DNA of 64,000 nucleotides from Cellulomonas sp. NS3 (GCF_024757985.1 NZ_CP103289.1:1178001-1242000); one strand, 5' to 3'. Shown: positions 52,608 through 61,101, counted from the first letter of the stretch. A program made the numbers and translations. The notes: generated from the letters alone by a model not told the origin.

Positions 52608-53507
52608 ATGGCGATCTTCCTGACCGAGGCATCCAAGGTCATCGTCCAGGGCATGACCGGCTCCGAGGGCCAGAAGCACACGACGCGCATGCTCGCGAGC
52701 GGCACGACGGTCGTCGGCGGCGTGAACCCGCGCAAGGCCGGCACGTCGGTCGAGTTCCCGACCGGCTCGGGCGCGCACGCCGCGTCGGTGTCCGTGCCGG
52801 TGTTCGGCTCGGTGGCCGAGGCCGTCGCGCAGACCGGCGCCGACGTGTCCGTCATCTTCGTGCCGCCGGCCCACACCAAGGCCGCGGTCGTCGAGGCCGT
52901 CGACGCGGGCGTCCCGCTCGTCGTCATCATCACCGAGGGCGTGCCGGTCGACGACACCGCCGAGTTCTTCGCGTACGCGCAGGACAAGGGCGTGCGCCTG
53001 GTCGGCCCGAACTGCCCCGGCCTGATCAGCCCCGGGAAGTCGAACGTCGGCATCATCCCCGCGGACATCACGGGCCCCGGCAAGGTCGGCCTCGTGTCGA
53101 AGTCGGGCACGCTGACCTACCAGATGATGTACGAGCTGCGGGACTTCGGGTTCTCGACGGCCGTCGGCATCGGCGGCGACCCGATCATCGGCACGACGCA
53201 CATCGACGCGCTCGAGGCGTTCGAGGCCGACCCCGACACCGAGCTCATCGTGCTCATCGGCGAGATCGGCGGCGACGCCGAGGAGCGGGCCGCGGCCTAC
53301 ATCAAGGAGCACGTGACGAAGCCGGTCGTCGGCTACGTCGCGGGCTTCACCGCCCCCGAGGGCAAGACCATGGGCCACGCCGGCGCGATCGTGTCCGGCT
53401 CGGCCGGTACCGCGCAGGCCAAGAAGGAGGCCCTCGAGGCCGCCGGGGTCAAGGTCGGCAAGACGCCGAGCGAGACGGCGGCGCTCGCACGCGAGCTGCT
53501 CTCCTGA
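52608..53507 (+). CDS. sucD: Succinyl-CoA synthetase, alpha subunit
   Basis: The 299-residue protein has the CoA-binding Rossmann domain ([24 protein letters not shown]) and the ligase domain. The phosphohistidine lies in [13 protein letters not shown] (about residue 256), and [12 protein letters not shown] is the switch-helix region. It is the partner of the sucC product. Its ATG has only a weak ribosome site. A strong terminator follows. Confidence 0.98.
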   Translation: MAIFLTEASKVIVQGMTGSEGQKHTTRMLASGTTVVGGVNPRKAGTSVEFPTGSGAHAASVSVPVFGSVAEAVAQTGADVSVIFVPPAHTKAAVVEAVDAGVPLVVIITEGVPVDDTAEFFAYAQDKGVRLVGPNCPGLISPGKSNVGIIPADITGPGKVGLVSKSGTLTYQMMYELRDFGFSTAVGIGGDPIIGTTHIDALEAFEADPDTELIVLIGEIGGDAEERAAAYIKEHVTKPVVGYVAGFTAPEGKTMGHAGAIVSGSAGTAQAKKEALEAAGVKVGKTPSETAALARELLS

Positions 53508-53524
53508 CGCCCCGCACCTGACAG

Positions 53525-53568
53525 CGCCGACGGCGCCGTGCCCCGGGAGGGGTGCGGCGCCGTCGGCG
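53525..53568 (+). terminator. sucCD terminator
   Basis: CGCCGACGGCGCC at 53525-53537 pairs perfectly with GGCGCCGTCGGCG at 53556-53568, a 13-bp stem 17 bp after the sucD stop. Confidence 0.8.
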
Positions 53569-53639
53569 TCGGTGCGACATTCCCGGCACGCCGCGCCGCC
53601 TGCCGGGTCGCGAGCCGATCGGCAGCGACGATGGACCCC

Positions 53640-54956
53640 GTGAGCACCCCCACCGGAACCGAGCGGCTCCAGCGCGTGCGCCGTCAGCTGCTCACGGCGG
53701 ACGACGGCACGTCCCGGTTCGGCGCCGCACGTCCGGGCGACGGCGAGGGCGCCGCGCGCTGGGTCGCCGGCCTGCTGGCCGGGCTCCAGGGCGCGATCCT
53801 GTCGCTGCTCGTCGTGGTCCTCCCCGCGGTCGCGGCGTACGTCGTGACGTCGGCGGACCCGTCGAACGCCGACGTCCCGTGGACGCGCTCGCTCGAGCTC
53901 GGCACGGGTCTCTGGCTGCTCGCGCACGGCGTCCCGCTCGCGGTGGGCACGGACGTCGTGACGCTCGTGCCGCTCGGCCTCACGCTGCTCGCGCTGTACA
54001 CGTGCCACGCGTCGGCCCGGCGCTCGGGCTACCCGACGTCGCTCGCGCTCTCCGCCGGCGTCGGGGGGTACGTCGCCGTCGCGGTCGTCCTGTCGCTGCT
54101 CGTGCGCGCGTCCGTCGGTCACGTGGTGCTCGCGGCGTCGGGGGCGCTCGTCGTGTCGGGGCTCGGGCTCGCGACCGGGCTCGCGCGCCGGCCCGAGGCG
54201 CCCCCGCTGCGCGGGCTCACCCGGCCGCTGTGGTCGCGGGTCCCGGCTCCCGTGCGCGCGGGGGTGCCCGCCGGGGTGCTCGCCGTCGCGCTCGTGCTCG
54301 CCGCCGCCGCGTTCGTCACCGTGCTGTGGGTGCTTGCGGGGCGCGCGACGATCGCCGACGTCATCGAGGCGCTCGACCTCGACGCGGTCGGCGGGGGAGT
54401 GCTCGCGCTCGCGGAGCTGGCGTTCCTCCCGAACCTCGTGGTGTGGGCGTTCGCGTGGCTCGCCGGGCCGGGGTTCCACGTCGGGACCGGCACGACGTTC
54501 ACGACGGCCGAGGTCGTGCCCGGCCCCATCCCGGCGCTGCCCCTGCTCGGGGCGCTGCCGCAGCCGGACATGGCCGGGGGAGCGCTCGTCGCCGCACCCG
54601 TGCTGCTCCTGCTGGCCGGCTGCGTCGCCGGCTGGTGGCTGCACCGGCGGACGGTCCCGGCCCGGGTGCGCGACGTCCTCGTCGCCGGGGCGGCGGCCGG
54701 GGTCGCCGCGGGCGCCTGCGCGGCGGGGCTCGTGTCGCTCGCGAGCGGGGCGGTCGGACCCGGCCGGATGGCCCAGGTGGGTGCGGCGTGGGCGCCGGTC
54801 GGCGGCGTCGTGGCGCTCGGGGTCGCCCTCGGCGCGCTCGTCATCGCGCTCCCCGCGGAGCCGCTCGTGCGTGACGCGGTGCGTCACGGGCGGTGGCGGC
54901 GTGGCGCGCGCGGGGACGCGGAGCGTGCGGCGGACGAGGGGCACCGCGAAGGCTGA
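53640..54956 (+). CDS. DUF6350-like polytopic membrane protein
   Basis: The 438-residue protein has about nine to ten hydrophobic helices. The opening cytoplasmic segment is Arg-rich. A SRARASVGH-type short loop and the segment LPNLVVWAFAWLAGPGFHVGTGT (described here in part) are typical of the uncharacterised actinobacterial proteins found between sucD and purN (DUF6350). The C-terminus is charged. GTG 53640 lies 7 bases after a GACGAT -10-like element and no ribosome site is present; ATG 53631 is the alternative start. The conserved position suggests a housekeeping role, but none is known. Confidence 0.8.
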   Translation: MSTPTGTERLQRVRRQLLTADDGTSRFGAARPGDGEGAARWVAGLLAGLQGAILSLLVVVLPAVAAYVVTSADPSNADVPWTRSLELGTGLWLLAHGVPLAVGTDVVTLVPLGLTLLALYTCHASARRSGYPTSLALSAGVGGYVAVAVVLSLLVRASVGHVVLAASGALVVSGLGLATGLARRPEAPPLRGLTRPLWSRVPAPVRAGVPAGVLAVALVLAAAAFVTVLWVLAGRATIADVIEALDLDAVGGGVLALAELAFLPNLVVWAFAWLAGPGFHVGTGTTFTTAEVVPGPIPALPLLGALPQPDMAGGALVAAPVLLLLAGCVAGWWLHRRTVPARVRDVLVAGAAAGVAAGACAAGLVSLASGAVGPGRMAQVGAAWAPVGGVVALGVALGALVIALPAEPLVRDAVRHGRWRRGARGDAERAADEGHREG

Positions 54957-55031
54957 CCTACGACGGACGAGGGTGCCCGCGCGGCCTGACGTCCGGCGGG
55001 CGAGGGTGCCGACGAGGGCTGACGGACTTCG

Positions 55032-55601
55032 TCAGCCGCCGGAGGGTCGGCTCCGCATCATCTGCTCGAGGTCGACGGTCCGCTCCGAGATCCCGTCCTG
55101 GAACGCGTGCTCGCACTCCGCCTGGGCGCTGACCGTGAGAGCGCCACGGAGGCACTCCTCGCGGTCCTGGACGAGCGGCCACATGGCGATCGTGCCGAGC
55201 AGTGCGGCTCCGATCAGGCCGGTGAAGCCGAGTCCCGCGACGATCATGGGCAGCATGAGCCCGGGGAGCCGGGCGCGCCACGTCGTGACGAGGGCGAGGC
55301 CCCCCATCACGAGGGCGGCCCCGACGAGCACGAGGGCGCCCACCTTCCACGGCAGCGGGAGGCCGAACGTCACGACGGCCCCCAGGACGAGCAGCCAGAA
55401 GTGCAGGAGCTGACGGCTCGCGCGGCGCACCTGGTCCGGGTCCGGGGGCTCGCGCGGCGGTACGGGCGGGCGGGAGCCGCGGGGGTCGTGCGGTCCGGGC
55501 CCACCCGGGCGACCGCCGGGGTCCCGCGGCGCGCGCGGGGCCTCGGGACGCAGGTCCGGACGCGCGGCACCCTCCTTCGGCGGCGCGTACGGGTTGCTCA
55601 C
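55032..55601 (-). CDS. Hypothetical membrane protein with Pro-rich N-terminus
   Basis: The 189-residue protein opens SNPYAPPKEG and has a Pro/Arg/Gly-rich disordered segment to about residue 60. Two to three membrane helices follow (about 70-90, 93-112 and 118-140), then an extracytoplasmic tail with two cysteines. Proteins of this kind are common in actinobacteria and have no known role. I chose GTG 55601 because homologues usually begin (M)SNPYAPP; ATG 55619 would add six residues and is close to the -10 shared with purN. The gene is divergent from purN. Confidence 0.7.
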   Translation of the reverse strand: MSNPYAPPKEGAARPDLRPEAPRAPRDPGGRPGGPGPHDPRGSRPPVPPREPPDPDQVRRASRQLLHFWLLVLGAVVTFGLPLPWKVGALVLVGAALVMGGLALVTTWRARLPGLMLPMIVAGLGFTGLIGAALLGTIAMWPLVQDREECLRGALTVSAQAECEHAFQDGISERTVDLEQMMRSRPSGG

Positions 55602-55624
55602 CCGAGCATTCTCGCGCATCCCGG

Positions 55625-55634
55625 ACGCTAGGGT
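55625..55634. promoter_or_regulatory. Overlapping divergent -10 elements for purN and its neighbour
   Basis: ACGCTAGGGT contains TAGGGT (55629-55634) reading toward purN, 6 bases before its GTG. On the other strand it contains TAGCGT (55630-55625) reading toward the membrane protein gene. The two -10 elements share the central TA, so only one polymerase could open the site at a time. Confidence 0.5.
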
Positions 55635-55640
55635 CGGCGC

Positions 55641-56303
55641 GTGGCCGCTCCGAACCCGCCCCGCACCCCCAGCCCCGACGTCCTGCCGACGTCGACGCGT
55701 GTCGTCGTCCTGATCTCCGGGACCGGCTCGAACCTCGCCGCGCTGCTCGCGGCGCACGCCGACCCCGCGTACGGCGCGCGCGTCGTGGGTGTCGTGAGCG
55801 ACAAGCCGGACGCCGGGGGGCTCGCGCTGGCCCGCGAGGCCGGGGTCGCGACCGTCGTCGTCCGGCCCGGGGACTTCGACGACCGCGCCGCGTGGGACGC
55901 CGCGCTCGCCGAGGCCGTGGGCGTGTTCAGCCCGGGGCTGGTGGTCAGCGCCGGCTTCATGCGGCTGCTCGGGGCGCCGTTCCTGGCGCGCTGGGGCGGC
56001 CGCGTCATCAACACCCACCCCGCGCTGCTCCCCTCGTTCCCGGGTGCGCACGGAGTGCGGGACGCGCTCGCGCACGGCGTGAAGGTCACCGGCTGCACGG
56101 TCCACCTCATCGACGAGGGGGTCGACACCGGCCCGGTCATCGCGCAGCGGGCCGTGGACGTGCGCGACGACGACGACGAGGCGAGCCTGCACGAGCGGAT
56201 CAAGACGGTCGAGCGGGAGCTTCTCGTGGACGTCGTGGGCCGCGTCGCGCGCGAGGGGCTGACGGTCGAGGGGCGCCGGGTCAGGATCGGCTCCCGGGCC
56301 TAG
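55641..56303 (+). CDS. purN: Phosphoribosylglycinamide formyltransferase
   Basis: The 220-residue enzyme transfers a formyl group from 10-formyl-THF to GAR in purine synthesis. Motifs are VLISGTGSNLAAL (phosphate loop), NTHPALLPSFPGAHG (catalytic Asn and His) and the Asp of VDTGPVIAQ. A 20-residue Pro-rich extension precedes the domain. GTG 55641 lies 6 bases after TAGGGT and lacks a ribosome site, indicating a leaderless message. purH, normally next, lies 5.7 kb downstream behind unrelated genes. Confidence 0.97.
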   Translation: MAAPNPPRTPSPDVLPTSTRVVVLISGTGSNLAALLAAHADPAYGARVVGVVSDKPDAGGLALAREAGVATVVVRPGDFDDRAAWDAALAEAVGVFSPGLVVSAGFMRLLGAPFLARWGGRVINTHPALLPSFPGAHGVRDALAHGVKVTGCTVHLIDEGVDTGPVIAQRAVDVRDDDDEASLHERIKTVERELLVDVVGRVAREGLTVEGRRVRIGSRA

Positions 56304-56324
56304 CCGCCGGGGCGTCCGACCACC

Positions 56325-56399
56325 GTGGTGTCGTCGCGCGTCATGCGCGACACCACAAAGCACCAGGACCTCTTGCCATGACACCACACGTGGTGTCAT
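56325..56399. promoter_or_regulatory. Two GTGGTGTC-type palindromic operators before the RHH gene
   Basis: GTGGTGTCG (56325-56333) faces CGACACCAC (56348-56356). Downstream, ATGACACCAC (56378-56387) faces GTGGTGTCAT (56390-56399) across two bases. The second site overlaps a possible -10, CATGAT at 56397-56402, which lies 6 bases before the RHH protein ATG. This is the arrangement expected of an autorepressor. Confidence 0.65.
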
Positions 56400-56408
56400 G
56401 ATGGCGTC

Positions 56409-56951
56409 ATGGACCTGACCCGTTACGTCGACGACCTGCAGCACCGGCTGGCCTCGGCCGCCGACGCCGCAGGCCAGGACGCCCGCGAGCTCGCCGAACG
56501 GCTGGCCGCACCGCTCGACGCCGCTGTGCGGCTCGTCCTGCTGGACGCGCTGACCGCCGCTGCGGGCGAGATCTCCGCCGAGCTCGCACCCGGTTCGGTC
56601 GACGTGCGGCTGCGCAGCGGCGGCCCGGAGTTCGTCGTCGAGGCCCCCGTCGCGCGACCGGACCCGGCGGCGCCGCCCTCGTGGGCTCCCGCACCGCCGG
56701 CCCCGCCGACCGCGGCCGCGCTGCCCGCGCCGCCGGACCTCGACACCGGCGGCACGACCCGCACCACGCTGCGCCTGCCCGACCAGCTCAAGGCCCAGGT
56801 CGAGCTCGCCGCCGCCCGCGAGGGCCTGTCCGTCAACACCTGGCTCGTGCGCGCGGTCGCCGCGGCGCTCGAGCAGGCCACCGACCTGCCCGCCGCCCAG
56901 GCGCGCGCCGAGCCCCGGGGCGGGACGCGCCTCACGGGCTGGGTGCGCTGA
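56409..56951 (+). CDS. Ribbon-helix-helix (HicB-antitoxin-like) DNA-binding protein
   Basis: The 180-residue protein has a helical N-terminal region (about 1-60), a variable Pro/Ala-rich middle (about 80-112) and a C-terminal RHH motif. That motif reads TTRTTLRLPDQLKAQVELAA followed by EGLSVNTWLVRAVAAAL. Such proteins are commonly annotated as HicB-family antitoxins, but no HicA-type toxin gene is adjacent. The genes that follow encode a DUF4097 protein and a Drr-type ABC transporter, so it is more likely a regulator of that cluster. Two palindromes precede it. Confidence 0.82.
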   Translation: MDLTRYVDDLQHRLASAADAAGQDARELAERLAAPLDAAVRLVLLDALTAAAGEISAELAPGSVDVRLRSGGPEFVVEAPVARPDPAAPPSWAPAPPAPPTAAALPAPPDLDTGGTTRTTLRLPDQLKAQVELAAAREGLSVNTWLVRAVAAALEQATDLPAAQARAEPRGGTRLTGWVR

Positions 56952-56976
56952 CCCCGGGTTCCTTCGGCCGACCGGA

Positions 56977-57033
56977 GCACCGCACCGCCGCCGCACCGCA
57001 CCGCCGCCGCACCGCACCGCCGCCGCACCGCAC
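56977..57033 (+). repeat. 16-bp tandem repeat, 3.6 copies
   Basis: GCACCGCACCGCCGCC is repeated three times without change from 56977 to 57024, followed by a 9-bp partial copy. It lies in the short gap between the RHH and DUF4097 genes and is C-rich on the plus strand. Copy number could vary between strains. Confidence 0.85.
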
Positions 57034-57104
57034 GTCGCTCGTCACCGCACACCCGGGTCCACCCGACCCGGTCCACGCCGTCCCGCCCATGCCCTGGAGC
57101 CGTC

Positions 57105-57947
57105 ATGCCCACGTTCCCCGTCCCCGCCCCGGTCCCGGTCGTCGTCGACCTCCCCGTGGGCTGCAGCCTGCACGTCGTCGCGGGTGACCGTGACGACGTC
57201 GTGGTCACCGTCCTGCCCGCCGACGCCGCCAAGGCGGGCGACGTGCGCACCGCCGAGGAGGTGCACGTCGGGCGCGACGACCGCGCCGTGACGATCACCG
57301 GTCCGCGCGCCTGGAAGCAGTACGTACCGTTCGCCGCGGGGAGCATCGCCGTCACGGTCGAGCTCCCGGCGGGGTCCGACCTCAGCGGCCGGACCGGCAC
57401 GCTCTACGCCGAGGGCCGCCTCGGCGCGGTCGACGTGCAGGTCACCGCCGGCGACGCCCGGGTCGACGAGGCCGCCCGCCTCGACCTCAAGGTCTCCGCG
57501 GGGTCCGTCGTCGTCGGCCGGAGCGCCGGCGCCACGTCGGTCAAGGCGTCGGCCGGCTCGGTGCGCATCACCGAGCTCGCCGGCGACGGCACGGTCCGTG
57601 CCAGCAACGGGCCCACCGTCGTCGGCTCGGTGACCGGGTCGTTGCAGGTCACCGGCGCGCACGCGGAGATCTCCGTCGGGCGGGTCCGCGGCACGCTCAC
57701 CGCGACCACCGCGGCGGCCGGCATCCGCGTCGAGCGCGTCGAGCACGGCACCGTCACGCTCACGACGTCCTACGGGACGATCGAGGTCGGCGTGCCGGAG
57801 GGGACGGCCGCGTGGCTCGACGTCTCCTCCGAGCACGGCACCGCGCGCAACCAGCTGCTCCCCACCGACGGCCCGGCGGAGGACCAGCCCACGGCCGAGA
57901 TCCACGCCAGCACCGGCTACGGCGACGTCATCGTGCGCCGCCCCTGA
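57105..57947 (+). CDS. DUF4097 family beta-strand repeat protein
   Basis: The 280-residue protein has no signal peptide or membrane helix and is built of repeated short strands (VQVTAGDARV, LKVSAGSVVVG, VKASAGSVRI and similar), the DUF4097 beta-solenoid pattern. Such proteins are often encoded with RHH regulators and ABC-2 transporters in actinobacteria; their role is unknown. ATG 57105 follows GGAG at 57095-57098. The protein is preceded by a C-rich tandem repeat and followed by a 278-bp C-rich gap. Confidence 0.88.
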   Translation: MPTFPVPAPVPVVVDLPVGCSLHVVAGDRDDVVVTVLPADAAKAGDVRTAEEVHVGRDDRAVTITGPRAWKQYVPFAAGSIAVTVELPAGSDLSGRTGTLYAEGRLGAVDVQVTAGDARVDEAARLDLKVSAGSVVVGRSAGATSVKASAGSVRITELAGDGTVRASNGPTVVGSVTGSLQVTGAHAEISVGRVRGTLTATTAAAGIRVERVEHGTVTLTTSYGTIEVGVPEGTAAWLDVSSEHGTARNQLLPTDGPAEDQPTAEIHASTGYGDVIVRRP

Positions 57948-58225
57948 CGGGCCGCCCACCGGGTCGCGCCCGGACCGGGCGCACCCCGCACCGGGTCGTC
58001 GTCCTGACGGTGCCCGTCTCCGACCCGACCGCGTCCTGACCCGGCACCTCTCTCGCCGACCGCACTCCTGCCGGCACGAACCTGCCCTGTCCGGGCCCCG
58101 CCCTGCCCTGTTCCGGCCGGTCCGCCCGGCGCGGCCGTCGGCCGTACGCACGTCCTATCGCCGCCCGGCGCTCCGCCGCCGCCCGGCCCCACCGCTCCAC
58201 CCGCACCACGAGACGGAGTACAGCC
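57948..58225 (+). other. C-rich intergenic region before the Drr-type transporter
   Basis: This 278-bp gap has no convincing reading frame. The plus strand is rich in C and poor in G (long CCGCCCGG, CCTGCCCTG and CCGCTCCACCCGC stretches), like the leaders at 24637-24775 and 56952-57104. A CCTATCGC at about 58153 might hold a -10. The GGAG-type ribosome site for the ATPase gene is at its end. Confidence 0.4.
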
Positions 58226-59032
58226 ATGCCTGGAACAGCTCCTGCGATCGCGCTCCGCGGTCTGCGCAAGTCCTTCGGGGACCACACCGTGCTCGACGGT
58301 GTCGACCTCGTCGTCCAGCCCGGCACGATCACGGCGCTGCTCGGCCCGAACGGCGCCGGCAAGACCACGACCGTCGGCGTCCTGTCGACGCTGCTGCGCT
58401 CCGACGGCGGCAGCGCGCACGTCGCCGGCCACGACGTCGTGACCGACCCCGGTGCCGTGCGCGCCGCGATCGGCGTCACGGGTCAGGCGTCGGCGGTCGA
58501 CGACCTGCTCACCGGGGCGGAGAACCTGCGGCTCATGACCGCGCTGCACCACCTCGGCCGCCGCGAGGGGCGCGAGCGCGTCGAGCAGCTGCTGGCCCAG
58601 CTCGGCCTCACCGAGGCGGCGGGCAAGCCGGTGTCGACGTGGTCCGGCGGCATGCGCCGCAAGCTCGACCTCGCGATGACGCTCGTCGGGCACCCGGCGG
58701 TCGTGTTCCTCGACGAGCCCACCACGGGCCTGGACCCGCGCAGCCGCCGCACGCTGTGGGACGAGGTGCGCACCCTGGTGGCGGGCGGCACGACGATTTT
58801 GCTCACCACGCAGTACCTCGAGGAGGCGGACCGGCTCGCCGACCGCGTCGCGGTCCTCGACGGCGGGCGCATCGTCGCCGAGGGCACGCCCGACGAGCTC
58901 AAGTCCGCGCACGACGCCGGGTCGCTCGACGACGTCTTCCTGCGCCTCACGGAGCCGTCCACCGACGCGCCCGCGGCCGGCGGCCCGACCGGCACCACCA
59001 CCCCGACGACCTCGAAGGAGGTGGCCTCATGA
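58226..59032 (+). CDS. Drr-type ABC transporter ATP-binding protein
   Basis: The 268-residue ATPase has Walker A GPNGAGKTT (about 39-47), Q-loop VTGQASAVDD, signature STWSGGMRRKLDLAM and Walker B VVFLDEPTTGLDPRSR, with the switch region LLTTQYLEE. The order and spacing match DrrA-like ATPases of ABC-2 exporters that move drugs or lipids. A short Thr/Pro-rich C-terminal tail replaces the long tail of classical DrrA. The permease gene overlaps by 4 bp. Confidence 0.95.
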   Translation: MPGTAPAIALRGLRKSFGDHTVLDGVDLVVQPGTITALLGPNGAGKTTTVGVLSTLLRSDGGSAHVAGHDVVTDPGAVRAAIGVTGQASAVDDLLTGAENLRLMTALHHLGRREGRERVEQLLAQLGLTEAAGKPVSTWSGGMRRKLDLAMTLVGHPAVVFLDEPTTGLDPRSRRTLWDEVRTLVAGGTTILLTTQYLEEADRLADRVAVLDGGRIVAEGTPDELKSAHDAGSLDDVFLRLTEPSTDAPAAGGPTGTTTPTTSKEVAS

Positions 59033-59853
59033 CCACCGCGACCCTGATCCCGACCGCCGGCGCCCGGCCCGTCGCCGACACCCTCACGATGCTGCGCCGC
59101 AACCTGCTGCGCGCCGCGCGCTACCCGGGCCTGACGAGCTTCACGGTCGGCATCCCGATCGCGCTGCTGCTGCTCTTCGTCTTCGTGTTCGGCGGCGCGT
59201 TCGGTGCCGGCGTGGCGCCCGGGGTGGCCGCGGGGGCGGACGGCCGGGCGGCGTACCTGGACTACATCACCCCCGCGATCCTGCTGTTCGCGGTCGTGGG
59301 GGCGGCGCAGAGCGTCGCGATCACCGCGGCGATGGACGCCACGAGCGGGATCATGGCGCGGTTCAAGACCATGGCGATCTCGCCGGGCTCCGTGCTCGGG
59401 GGGCCCGTGCTCGGCACGGTCGTCCAGGGGCTCGCGGCCGTCGTCCTCGTGCTCGTGCTGGCCGTCGTGCTCGGCTTCCGCCCGGGCGCGGGTCCGCTCG
59501 ACTGGCTCGCGCTGACCGGGTTCCTCACGCTCGTCACCTTCACGACGAGCTGGCTGTGCGTCGCGATGGGGCTCGCCGCGAAGTCGGTCGAGACGGCGTC
59601 GAACACCCCGATGATGCTGACCGCCCTGCCGTTCCTGGGCAGCGGGTTCGTGCCCGTCGAGACCATGCCGCCGGCGGTGCGCTGGTTCGCCGAGTACCAG
59701 CCGTTCACCCCGGTGATCGAGACGACGCGCGCCCTGCTGGCCGGCACGGCGCCCGACACCTCGACGACGCTCCTGGCGCTCGGGTGGTCGGTGGTCCTCG
59801 GCGGGGCCGGCTACGCGTGGGCCCGTGCGCTGTACCGGCGCGAGCGACGCTGA
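59029..59853 (+). CDS. ABC-2 type transporter permease (DrrB-like)
   Basis: The 274-residue protein has six membrane helices. The ABC-2 family features are visible: RRNLLRAARYPG before the first helix, YLDYITPAILLFAVVGAAQS, and GSGFVPVETMPPAVRWFAEYQPFTPVIE near the end (given here in part). It partners the preceding ATPase as an exporter of unknown substrate. ATG 59029 follows AAGGAGGT and overlaps the ATPase stop. A very strong terminator ends the operon. Confidence 0.93.
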   Translation: MTTATLIPTAGARPVADTLTMLRRNLLRAARYPGLTSFTVGIPIALLLLFVFVFGGAFGAGVAPGVAAGADGRAAYLDYITPAILLFAVVGAAQSVAITAAMDATSGIMARFKTMAISPGSVLGGPVLGTVVQGLAAVVLVLVLAVVLGFRPGAGPLDWLALTGFLTLVTFTTSWLCVAMGLAAKSVETASNTPMMLTALPFLGSGFVPVETMPPAVRWFAEYQPFTPVIETTRALLAGTAPDTSTTLLALGWSVVLGGAGYAWARALYRRERR

Positions 59854-59868
59854 GGCCCCGGCTCCCTG

Positions 59869-59905
59869 GCCCGCCCCCGGCACGCTGCTCGTGCCGGGGG
59901 CGGGC
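59869..59905 (+). terminator. Terminator after the Drr-type operon
   Basis: A perfect 16-bp stem (59869-59884 with 59890-59905) closes a 5-nt loop 16 bp after the permease stop. It may also serve the convergent epimerase gene. Confidence 0.85.
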
Positions 59906-59973
59906 TGTCGCCACCCCGGGCCTCCGGTGGGGCGGACGTGTCGCGTCCCGCCCGCGCGCCGGAGGTCCGGGCG

Positions 59974-60975
59974 TCACGCCGCAGCGCGCCCGGTGCCGGT
60001 ACTGGAGCGCCGGCCGTCGGCCGTGTGGCCGGTCTCGGCGCGCCACGCCGCCAGCGTCTCCTCGACGACGCGCGACCACGGGGTCGCCGTGACGCCGAGG
60101 GCCCGCTCGGAGGCCGTCGTGTCCATCACGAACGGCTCGACGAACTGGTAGCCCATGGCGTGGACCTCGCGCATCATCGGGTTCACGAGACCGACCGCGC
60201 GCACGACGGCGAGCGGGACGGTCCGGATCCGCGGGGCGGGCGCACCGGCGGCGGTCGCGAAGCGGGTCGCGACCTCGCGGTACGTCAGCGGCTCGGGCGA
60301 CGGGACGTGCCACGGGCGGCCCCAGGCGGCCTCGGTCACCGCGGCGGCGGCGAGGGCGCGGGCGAAGTCGGGCAGGTACGTCCACGAGTGCACGGTGTCG
60401 GCCGAGCCGATCGGGTACAGCGGCTTCCCGGCGAGGAGCGGCTCGAGCATGCGCGGGCCGGCGTGCGCGTGCGCCTGCGCGCCGGGGCCCAGGTAGTCGC
60501 TCCCGCGGACCTCCGTCGCACGCAGGGCGCCGGCCCGGTGGCGGCGCTCCGCCTCGGCCCACATCGCGGCGCGCACCGCGCCCTTGGTCTCGGTCGTGGC
60601 GAGCGGGGAGTCCTCGCGCATCAGCTGAGTGCCGCGCCCGTAGCCGTAGAGGTTGCCCGCGACGACGAGCACCGCGCCGGTGGCCTCGGCCGCGGCGAGC
60701 AGCGCTCCGGCGACGGGCGGCCAGTCGGTCGTCCACCGGTGGTAGGGCGGGTTGACGCAGTTGTGGAGGGCGACGGCCCCGCGCGTCGCGCGGGTCAGCT
60801 CCTCCGGGTCCGTCGCGTCCGCGGCGCGGTGCTCGACGGTCCCGCCCGCGGGGGTCGTGGCGACCGCGGGGCCACCGGAGCGGCTGAGCACGAGCACCTC
60901 GTGCCCCGCGTCGGCGAGATGCTGGGCGAGGGTCGAGCCGATGGGGCCCTTGCCGACGACCACGTGACGAGCCAT
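59974..60975 (-). CDS. NAD(P)-dependent epimerase/reductase-like protein
   Basis: The 333-residue protein has an atypical Rossmann loop, VVVGKGPIGSTLAQHLADAG (about 5-24). The extended-SDR features present are NCVNPPYHRW, LVVAGNLYGYG and HSWTYLPDFARALA. The usual catalytic YxxxK reads YGYGRG, so it may be an atypical SDR that binds but does not epimerise. The substrate is unknown. ATG 60975 follows GGAGCACC. It is divergent from the TetR gene and shares its operator region, so it is the likely main target of that repressor. Confidence 0.85.
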   Translation of the reverse strand: MARHVVVGKGPIGSTLAQHLADAGHEVLVLSRSGGPAVATTPAGGTVEHRAADATDPEELTRATRGAVALHNCVNPPYHRWTTDWPPVAGALLAAAEATGAVLVVAGNLYGYGRGTQLMREDSPLATTETKGAVRAAMWAEAERRHRAGALRATEVRGSDYLGPGAQAHAHAGPRMLEPLLAGKPLYPIGSADTVHSWTYLPDFARALAAAAVTEAAWGRPWHVPSPEPLTYREVATRFATAAGAPAPRIRTVPLAVVRAVGLVNPMMREVHAMGYQFVEPFVMDTTASERALGVTATPWSRVVEETLAAWRAETGHTADGRRSSTGTGRAAA

Positions 60976-60995
60976 GAGGTGCTCCGATCCACAGT

Positions 60996-61082
60996 GAGAG
61001 CGGCGCTCTCGTCTGAGAGCGATGCTTCCGCTCTGCGCCTCCGATGTCAAGAGCGGTGCTCTCGTTTGCGGGCACCGCTCTC
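60996..61082. promoter_or_regulatory. Array of GAGAGCG/CGCTCTC operators between epimerase and TetR genes
   Basis: GAGAGCGGCGCTCTC (60996-61010) is a perfect palindrome. AAGAGCGGTGCTCTC (61049-61063) matches it at 13 of 15 positions. Additional half-sites GAGAGCG (61015-61021) with CGCTCT (61029-61034), and CGCTCTC (61076-61082), complete four centres in 90 bp. This is the expected target of the adjacent TetR protein, covering both promoters. Confidence 0.8.
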
Positions 61083-61101
61083 GTGCAGCATGCTCGGGAG
61101 C

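Noticed and set aside
51078-54944. A 1288-codon open frame on the minus strand
   Set aside because: It lies antisense to sucC, sucD and the DUF6350-like gene. The peptide is a Arg/Asp/Gly/His-rich product of reading GC-rich codons backwards and has no domain.
56409-56951. Toxin-antitoxin module
   Set aside because: The RHH protein resembles HicB antitoxins, but no short toxin frame is adjacent on either side; the neighbours are purN and DUF4097.
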